A stretch of DNA of 64,000 nt from Arthrobacter sp. efr-133-R2A-120 (lineage in GTDB: Bacteria > Actinomycetota > Actinomycetes > Actinomycetales > Micrococcaceae). The position numbers and the translations under genes are program-made. This document shows, piece by piece, positions 58,240-64,000 of this stretch (positions within the stretch are counted from its first letter, which is position 1; the number at the start of each line of letters is the position of its first letter). Below the pieces are notes generated by a model. That model did no database searches, was not told the DNA's origin, and saw only the letters and a program-made list of their open reading frames with translations. The stretch lies in NCBI RefSeq assembly GCF_030209835.1, contig NZ_JARVRF010000005.1, forward strand, positions 1 through 64,000, given 5' to 3'.

Positions 58240-59655
58240 ATGACCCCAGTATTCTTCAGCGTAGGGCTGGATGTGAACCCCCAGACCCTTGATCCTGGCG
58301 CAACAGCCTGGATGCTTGCAGCTTCCGCCCTCGTCCTTCTCATGACGCCAGGTTTGGCGTTCTTCTACGGCGGCCTGGTCAGGATGAAGTCCGTCCTCAA
58401 TATCATGATGATGAGCTTCGGCGCCATTGGCGTGGTCGCGGTGGTCTGGGCCCTGTGGGGCTACGGACTCGCGTTCGGCCCGGATACCCTGGGCGGCTTC
58501 ATCGGAGATCCCTTCGCGAACTTCGGACTCAGCGGACTGGCCAGCGTCATCGGCGGGAAAGCCCCGGGGCTGCCGGACATGGTCTTCATAGGTTTCCAAG
58601 CCACCTTCGCCATCATCACGGTCGCACTGATCAGTGGCGCGGTGGCCGAACGTGTCAGGTTTGGCCCATGGCTGCTGTTTGCCGGCCTCTGGGTCACCAT
58701 AGTTTACGCGCCCATTGCCCACTGGGTCTGGGGCGGCGGCCTCTTCGGATCCACCGGGATCATCGGCAGCAAGATATCGGCCCTCGACTTTGCCGGTGGC
58801 ACCGTCGTCCACATGAACGCTGGCATGGCCGGGCTCATGCTCGCGGTCGTGCTCGGCAAACGGCTCGGATTCATGAAAGACCCCAACATCCGGCCGCACA
58901 ACCTCCCCTTCGTGATGCTCGGTGCGGGCTTGTTGTGGTTCGGGTGGTTCGGCTTCAACGCCGGTTCGGAACTGGCGGCTGATGGAATCGCCGCGCTTGC
59001 CTGGACAAACACCCTCCTGGCCACGAGCGCCGCGCTCCTGGGCTGGCTGCTTGTCGAAAGGCTCCGCGACGGCCACGCGACGTCCCTTGGCGCCGCATCC
59101 GGCGCCGTCGCGGGCTTGGTGGCAGTCACCCCGGCTTGTGGGTTCGTGGATCCCATCGGCGCGATCGTCATCGGCGTCATCGCGGGGGCTGTGTGCGCTC
59201 TGGCCATCGGGCTGAAGTTCAAGATCGGGCTGGACGACTCCTTGGACGTCGTTGCCGTCCACTTCGTCGGCGGCCTGTGGGGGACCCTGTCCCTCGGCTT
59301 CTTCGCCGTACCCTCCGCAAAGACTGAAGGTGGCCTCTTCTACGGCGGCGGCCTGAGCCAATTCTGGCCCCAAATATTGACGGCCCTGGTGGTCACCGCG
59401 TGGACAGCGATCATGACAACGCTCATTGGGCTGGCGATCCACAAGACAGTGGGCATGCGCGTCAAGGAGCACGAAGAGCTGGCGGGCATCGACATCACGG
59501 AGCACGCGGAAACCGCCTACGAGCTGGCCATGGTTGGCGGATCATTCAATCCCGGAGAACCACAGAACGGCAAAACTCCGTCGAGCTCCAGTGGTGATGA
59601 AGAAGCCAGCTCGAACGGGAAAACAGATCGGATGCGTAGCAAGGCGTCGACGTGA
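58240..59655 (+). CDS. amtB: Ammonium transporter
   Basis: A 471-residue ammonium channel with 11 helices. Family blocks: WMLAASALVLLMTPGLAFFY, DFAGGTVVHMNAGMAGLMLA (pore His), GAGLLWFGWFGFNAGSEL and VHFVGGLWGTLSLGFF (second pore His). The ATG at 58240 has an aggaagg site; the longer frame upstream crosses the promoter and is not used. A charged C-terminal tail of about 45 residues follows the last helix. It overlaps glnK as GTGA. Confidence 0.95.
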   Translation: MTPVFFSVGLDVNPQTLDPGATAWMLAASALVLLMTPGLAFFYGGLVRMKSVLNIMMMSFGAIGVVAVVWALWGYGLAFGPDTLGGFIGDPFANFGLSGLASVIGGKAPGLPDMVFIGFQATFAIITVALISGAVAERVRFGPWLLFAGLWVTIVYAPIAHWVWGGGLFGSTGIIGSKISALDFAGGTVVHMNAGMAGLMLAVVLGKRLGFMKDPNIRPHNLPFVMLGAGLLWFGWFGFNAGSELAADGIAALAWTNTLLATSAALLGWLLVERLRDGHATSLGAASGAVAGLVAVTPACGFVDPIGAIVIGVIAGAVCALAIGLKFKIGLDDSLDVVAVHFVGGLWGTLSLGFFAVPSAKTEGGLFYGGGLSQFWPQILTALVVTAWTAIMTTLIGLAIHKTVGMRVKEHEELAGIDITEHAETAYELAMVGGSFNPGEPQNGKTPSSSSGDEEASSNGKTDRMRSKAST

Positions 59656-59993
59656 AGCTCGTCACGGCCATCGTGAGGCCGGAGCGGATCGACGAGGTCC
59701 GGGACGCCTTGGAACGCTTCGGAGTCAACGGGATGACCGTGAGCCAAGCGAACGGTTATGGCCAACAACGAGGCCATGTAGAGGTGTACCGGGGCGCGGA
59801 GTACAACTCCGATCTCCTTCCCAAGATCCGGGTGGAGGTCCTGTCCACCGACGAGTTGGTGGACGGAATCGTGGACGCCATCATCTCCGGTGCCAGTACG
59901 GGCCAGTTTGGGGACGGCAAGATCTGGACGGTCGAGGTGTCCCAGGCGGTGCGCGTCCGGACCGGGGAACGTGGCGCCTCGGCGATCAGCTAG
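59652..59993 (+). CDS. glnK: PII signal protein
   Basis: A 113-residue trimeric nitrogen sensor. The T-loop YRGAEYNSDLLPKIRVEV has Tyr-51, the usual modification site (adenylylated in actinobacteria). The C-terminal signature TGQFGDGKIWTVEVSQAVRV is complete. GTG start overlapping amtB, as in the classic amtB-glnK pair. It binds AmtB and gates ammonium uptake. Confidence 0.95.
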   Translation: MKLVTAIVRPERIDEVRDALERFGVNGMTVSQANGYGQQRGHVEVYRGAEYNSDLLPKIRVEVLSTDELVDGIVDAIISGASTGQFGDGKIWTVEVSQAVRVRTGERGASAIS

Positions 59994-60019
59994 GAAGACT
60001 GCGTTGGTGCCGCTCCACT

Positions 60020-60056
60020 GTGTTGGTGCCGCTCCCGCAGGGAGCGGCACCAACAC
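60020..60056. terminator. Bidirectional terminator between glnK and the APC transporter
   Basis: A perfect 17-bp stem (60020-60036 with 60040-60056) and a GCA loop lie between convergent genes. The left arm sequence is also repeated just upstream (from 60004), so two alternative pairings are possible. Confidence 0.82.
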
Positions 60057-60064
60057 TGCCATGT

Positions 60065-62053
60065 TCAGCCCACATGCACCCAGGGCCTGCGTGTGATGTC
60101 CGGTTCAGCTTCGCGCAGCACTTCGCGGGTCACCGGGGCGATCTCGCCCTCGCCGAAGAAGAGGAACTTGCTCAGGTTGGCGATGGGATTGCCTTCGGTC
60201 CAGCGGAAATAGATGTGCGGCATGAGCCCCGTGACGTCCCGGATGTGGAGGAGTACCGCGGCCAGCGTGTTGGGCACATTGTTGCTATGGATCTCCAGGA
60301 TCTTGAAGCCGTGCCGGACCTTGCCTTCCACGAGGAGTTCCTGCTCGAAATCGGAGCTGTCATCCACGATGATCTCGATGAAGATCGCGTCGCTGTCCAC
60401 CGGCAAGTGGTTGGCTTGCTGGGCATGCTGCAGTTTCAACTGGTACCGGTCGGCGCTCAGTCGCTTCGGCTCGTGCGCGATGATCCGGATGGGGCCTTCC
60501 TCGTTGGAGGCCGTGAATTCAAGCGCCTTCTGGTCCATCTTGATGTGCGTAGCCCGCAATTCGAAGGACCGGCGTACCCGCGACGCGAAGCTCACCAGGA
60601 CAATGCCGAGGATGAACAGGGCCGCGATCCTGATGCCGTCCGGGCGTTCCACCACATTGGCCACCGTGGTGTAGGCGAAGACGACCGCCACCGCACCGAA
60701 AGCGAGGGTCTTGCCCCTCTGTTTCTTCCGGCGTGCGGACAGGGTGACTGCGATCGACGCCGAGGTCATGAGGACCAGGACCCCGGTGGCGTAGGCGCCG
60801 CCTTGGGCTTCCACGTTTGCCTCGAAGACCAACGTGATGATGAAGCCGACGGCGGTGAAGACCAGGACCAGGGGGCGGACGGCTTTGGTCCACGCCGGGG
60901 CCATGCCGAAGCGAGGCAAATAGCGCGGCACGAGGTTCAGCAAGCCGGCCATGGCGGAGGCGCCGGCAAACCAGAGGATGGCGATGGTGCTGATGTCATA
61001 GACCGTGCCGAAGCCGTCGCCCAGGAACTGGTGCGCAAGGAATGCGAGGGCTCGACCGTCTGCTTTCCCTCCCGGCTGGAATTCAGCGGCCGGAATCAGG
61101 AACGTCGTGATGAAGCTCGAGGCCACCAGGAAGGCACTCATGATGAGGGCCGCCGTCGTAAGCAGTTTGTGGGTGCCACGGATGCGGCCCACGGGATTTT
61201 CCTCGGTGTCGCTGGGGCTGCCCTTGATCTGGGGCATGACCGCGACGCCGGTCTCGAATCCTGAGAGGCCCAGGGCAAGTTTCGGGAAGACCAGGAGCGC
61301 GATGCCCACCATAACCAAGGGGTTGCCGTGCTGCTGGTTCAGTGCTGCCCACCAATCGGTCACCACATGTGCCTCGGTCACCACGTGCGCCAAACCGACC
61401 GCGACGACGGCGGCGTTCAGCACCAGATAGACGCCCACCAGCACGACGGCGACGTTGATGGCCTCCTTGAATCCCCTGAGGAACACCACGCCAAGGCCGG
61501 CGATGAGCGCCAGGGTGATGGTGATTTCCTGGCCGTGGAGCCATTCCGGGGCAAAGGGGTTTTCGATGGCGTGGGCGCTCGCGTCCGCGGCGGAGAGGGT
61601 CATGGTGATCATGAAGTCCGTGGCGGCGAATCCCAGCAAGGCGAGCACGAAGAGTTTGCCGCCCCAACGGGGGAGGAGCCGCTCGAGCATCGCGATGGAG
61701 CCTTCGCCGCGGGCGCTTTCGGAAGCCACCCGGCGGTAGACCGGCAGGGCGCCGAGCAAGGTGACGGCGACCAGGACGATCGTGGCCAACGGCGAGACGA
61801 TGCCGGCCGCAAGCGCCGCAATGGCGGGCTGGTAGCCGAGGGTAGAGAAGTAGTCGACGCCGGTGAGGCACATGACCTTCCACCAGGACTGGGGAGTGTG
61901 GCCCTCGTCCGGTTTGCCGTGTGGACCCTGGCGCTTTCCCGAGGTCTCAGGCATTCCGTCGAGCAGCCATCGCTTGAATTGCCCCTGTTTGATGTCGCCC
62001 GCGGGCTTGCGCCGGTCAGAGGGTTCGGCCGGCGGCCTGGTCAGCGTTGTCAC
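60065..62053 (-). CDS. APC-superfamily permease with large cytoplasmic C-terminal domain
   Basis: A 662-residue protein with about 12 helices (residues 60-500) and a soluble C-terminal part of about 150 residues. Near the first helix are [20 protein letters not shown] and [20 protein letters not shown], and later [20 protein letters not shown]. This is a broad amino acid/potassium permease type; the substrate is not clear. GTG start at 62053. It is convergent with glnK, with a shared terminator. Confidence 0.82.
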   Translation of the reverse strand: MTTLTRPPAEPSDRRKPAGDIKQGQFKRWLLDGMPETSGKRQGPHGKPDEGHTPQSWWKVMCLTGVDYFSTLGYQPAIAALAAGIVSPLATIVLVAVTLLGALPVYRRVASESARGEGSIAMLERLLPRWGGKLFVLALLGFAATDFMITMTLSAADASAHAIENPFAPEWLHGQEITITLALIAGLGVVFLRGFKEAINVAVVLVGVYLVLNAAVVAVGLAHVVTEAHVVTDWWAALNQQHGNPLVMVGIALLVFPKLALGLSGFETGVAVMPQIKGSPSDTEENPVGRIRGTHKLLTTAALIMSAFLVASSFITTFLIPAAEFQPGGKADGRALAFLAHQFLGDGFGTVYDISTIAILWFAGASAMAGLLNLVPRYLPRFGMAPAWTKAVRPLVLVFTAVGFIITLVFEANVEAQGGAYATGVLVLMTSASIAVTLSARRKKQRGKTLAFGAVAVVFAYTTVANVVERPDGIRIAALFILGIVLVSFASRVRRSFELRATHIKMDQKALEFTASNEEGPIRIIAHEPKRLSADRYQLKLQHAQQANHLPVDSDAIFIEIIVDDSSDFEQELLVEGKVRHGFKILEIHSNNVPNTLAAVLLHIRDVTGLMPHIYFRWTEGNPIANLSKFLFFGEGEIAPVTREVLREAEPDITRRPWVHVG

Positions 62054-62263
62054 GTGGTCCTTTCGCGCAGCCTGGAAACTGCTCCAGATGGAGCGTACGG
62101 GCGGGTCGGGCAGGGGATGCCTGTCTTTATGGAATCTTTACGCCCCCTGTGAGCGGGGTCACGTCCCGGTGGGACACATTCACATCATTTGGCATGTGAG
62201 CGGCATCACGTAGCATATAGAACGTCCTATGTTGGATGTGACCAAACTACGAAAGGGCTACGC

Positions 62264-64000
62264 ATGAATAACCCGCTACTCAGTGACAGGGTCAGGAGGC
62301 GGCCGGGATGGAGTCAGGGCAGACTTGCCGTCTCCTTGGCAGCCGCCGCAGTCCTCGTGACGTCAACCGTTGTGCCCGCCTACGCCGCGTTGGATCCATT
62401 CCCGAGTCCCAACGTTCCCTCCAACCCTCCGGGAAACAACGCCGAGCAGGTCCTCGCTTCCAACGGCGACAACGCCATCGACCCCGTGCTCGGCAAGTAC
62501 TACCGGATCGTCGCGCTAGCGGACTTGGGCGACGGAGTCCTCCTGGCCTCCTACGACGGTCGTCCCGATGGGGGCGATTCACCCTCTGCCAACTCCATCG
62601 TCCAACGGCGCAGCACCGACGGCGGAAAGACGTGGGGCAGTCCCACGTTCATCGCGCGGGGACAGATGGGCTCGACGGGCGTACAGAAATACGGGTTCAG
62701 CGACCCCAGCTACGTCGTGGACAAGGTCAATGGGACGGTGTTCAACTTCCACGTCTACTCGAAGAACCAGGGATTTGCGGGCAGCGTGCTCGGCAATGAC
62801 GATACCGACGCCAACGTGATCAGCTCGCAAGTGTCCGTCTCCACCGACCGCGGACTCACCTGGTCCACGGATCCGGCCAATCAGCCCACACTGCCTGTGC
62901 CGTCCGGCTACCCGGCGGGTTCGGCCTACGCCGGGTTCGCGGGTCCGCTGGTCACCAGTACCGTCAAGCCAAACGGCAGCACTGTCAACGGCGTCCCCAA
63001 CGTCGGCGGCGTGGCCAGCATGTTCGCTTCGTCCGGCGAGGGCATTCAGCTCAAGTACGGGGCTCATGCGGGCAGGCTCATCCAGCAGTTTGCCGGAACC
63101 ATTGTCCAGTCCGATGGGAGCCGCCAGATCCAGGCGTATAGCGTCTACTCCGATGACCACGGCAAGACGTGGAACATGGGTAAGCCCACTGGAACAGGCA
63201 TGGATGAGAACAAGACGGTGGAACTCTCCGACGGCCGCGTCATGTTGAACTCGCGGGACAGTACCGGCGCCAATCCGCACTTCCGCAAGGTGGCGTATTC
63301 CTCCGACGGCGGTGTCACGTACAGCACGCCGGTTGCCGAGGCCCAGCTCCCGGATCCGCGAAACAACGGCTCCATCACGAGGATGCACCCGGACGCGGCT
63401 GCAGGGTCGGCGGACGCCAAAAAGCTGCTGTTCTCCAACTCGCCGACTCCCACCGCCGGCGGCGCACGCGTGGACGGCACTGTCCGCTACTCTGCCGACG
63501 ACGGCAAGACGTGGGGCTCCTCGCGCGTTTTCAAGCCGGGAAGCATGTCTTACTCCACCCTGAGCGCCCTTTCGGACGGTACTTTCGGCGTCCTGTACGA
63601 AGGTGACAACAACACCATCACCTTCGGGAAATTCGACAAGGCCTGGCTGAGCCCGGTTGCCGCCGTCGTTGTCCCTGGCGCGGCCACCGTCACGAACGGC
63701 GGCAGTGCTCAGCTCGGCGTGACCGTCACCAACAACGACAGCTCGCCGCTTCCTGCGTCGACCGTCAGCCTCGATGCCTTGCAGGATTGGACGTCGACGA
63801 CGGCGCAGCTCGCCGCCCTCGATCCGGGCGCCTCGGCGACTGTCGAGCTGACTGTCGCGGCGCCGTCGTACGCCAAAGCAGGTGCGGTCCCCTTGACCGC
63901 CAGGTTGAACGTCGGCGGGTCATCGATAACCGCACCCGTATCTGTGACTGTTGCGGGTGGTTCCGCCAGCAACGTGGTGGGCGCCTACATTTTCGGCGCC
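62264..64000 (+). CDS. Secreted sialidase (exo-alpha-sialidase, GH33-type), 3' end outside window
   Basis: At least 579 codons, running off the right edge. A signal peptide (RLAVSLAAAAVLVTSTVVPA) precedes the propeller domain. YRIVALADLGDG is the R-I-P-like first strand, and five Asp-box motifs are visible: STDGGKTW, STDRGLTW, SDDHGKTW, SSDGGVTY, SADDGKTW. ENKTVELSDGRVMLNSRDS and the PDPRNNGSI region complete the usual fold. An Ig-like alpha-galactosidase-type (NEW3-like) domain begins near residue 470. It releases sialic acids outside the cell. Ribosome-binding site gaaagg. Confidence 0.92.
   Translation, partial: MNNPLLSDRVRRRPGWSQGRLAVSLAAAAVLVTSTVVPAYAALDPFPSPNVPSNPPGNNAEQVLASNGDNAIDPVLGKYYRIVALADLGDGVLLASYDGRPDGGDSPSANSIVQRRSTDGGKTWGSPTFIARGQMGSTGVQKYGFSDPSYVVDKVNGTVFNFHVYSKNQGFAGSVLGNDDTDANVISSQVSVSTDRGLTWSTDPANQPTLPVPSGYPAGSAYAGFAGPLVTSTVKPNGSTVNGVPNVGGVASMFASSGEGIQLKYGAHAGRLIQQFAGTIVQSDGSRQIQAYSVYSDDHGKTWNMGKPTGTGMDENKTVELSDGRVMLNSRDSTGANPHFRKVAYSSDGGVTYSTPVAEAQLPDPRNNGSITRMHPDAAAGSADAKKLLFSNSPTPTAGGARVDGTVRYSADDGKTWGSSRVFKPGSMSYSTLSALSDGTFGVLYEGDNNTITFGKFDKAWLSPVAAVVVPGAATVTNGGSAQLGVTVTNNDSSPLPASTVSLDALQDWTSTTAQLAALDPGASATVELTVAAPSYAKAGAVPLTARLNVGGSSITAPVSVTVAGGSASNVVGAYIFGA

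Overview
The window is high-GC actinobacterial DNA, most likely from Arthrobacter or a close relative in the Micrococcaceae. The evidence is a creatinase and a dimethylglycine oxidase resembling the characterised Arthrobacter-type enzymes, a mycothiol-dependent formaldehyde dehydrogenase, a soxBDAG operon linked to glyA, sdaA and purU, and actinobacterial GlnR-type boxes before amtB-glnK. I saw no tRNA, rRNA or CRISPR array. All family calls come from reading the sequence, not from searches.

Layout. Positions 1-7,100 hold a sugar/inositol block: four tandem Gfo/Idh/MocA dehydrogenases with a sugar-isomerase-like TIM barrel, facing iolB and a GntR/UTRA regulator. Positions 7,300-10,300 hold a small membrane protein, a cupredoxin lipoprotein, a class I glutamine amidotransferase and a LOG-family protein. 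Positions 10,450-29,950 are a large catabolic island: creatinase with a transporter and an IclR regulator, then a seven-gene minus-strand operon (Rieske ferredoxin, dimethylglycine oxidase, betA, betB and a ProVWX-type ABC importer), then a divergent plus-strand operon (ferredoxin reductase, Rieske monooxygenase, S-(hydroxymethyl)mycothiol dehydrogenase, metallo-hydrolase) and a second IclR regulator. Positions 36,900-46,550 continue the same pathway: GntR regulator, glyA, soxBDAG, sdaA, purU.

Together these genes should take choline to betaine aldehyde, glycine betaine, dimethylglycine and sarcosine, with creatine joining at sarcosine through creatinase. Sarcosine then goes to glycine, serine and pyruvate. 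The released one-carbon units leave through mycothiol-linked formaldehyde oxidation and through tetrahydrofolate with PurU.

Between the two halves of the pathway, 30,800-36,880 is an accessory block with small unknown genes, a MazEF-like toxin-antitoxin pair, a possible mobilisation-protein tail, and a 1,558-bp element with 38-bp Tn3-type terminal inverted repeats and a perfect 5-bp target duplication (GACTC). This element splits a GNAT acetyltransferase gene. Removing it and one duplication copy restores a single 198-codon reading frame.

The right end holds an exported SLH-repeat protein, a PucR regulator facing an NCS1 permease and a deacetylase/PuuE-like hydrolase, a matrixin-like protease, a ferritin-like/VIT1 fusion, a sodium:solute symporter with an XRE-cupin regulator, amtB-glnK, an APC-type transporter and a sialidase that runs off the end. 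Four copies of a palindromic element lie between genes; three stems are perfect (15, 21 and 27 bp), with differences matched on both arms.
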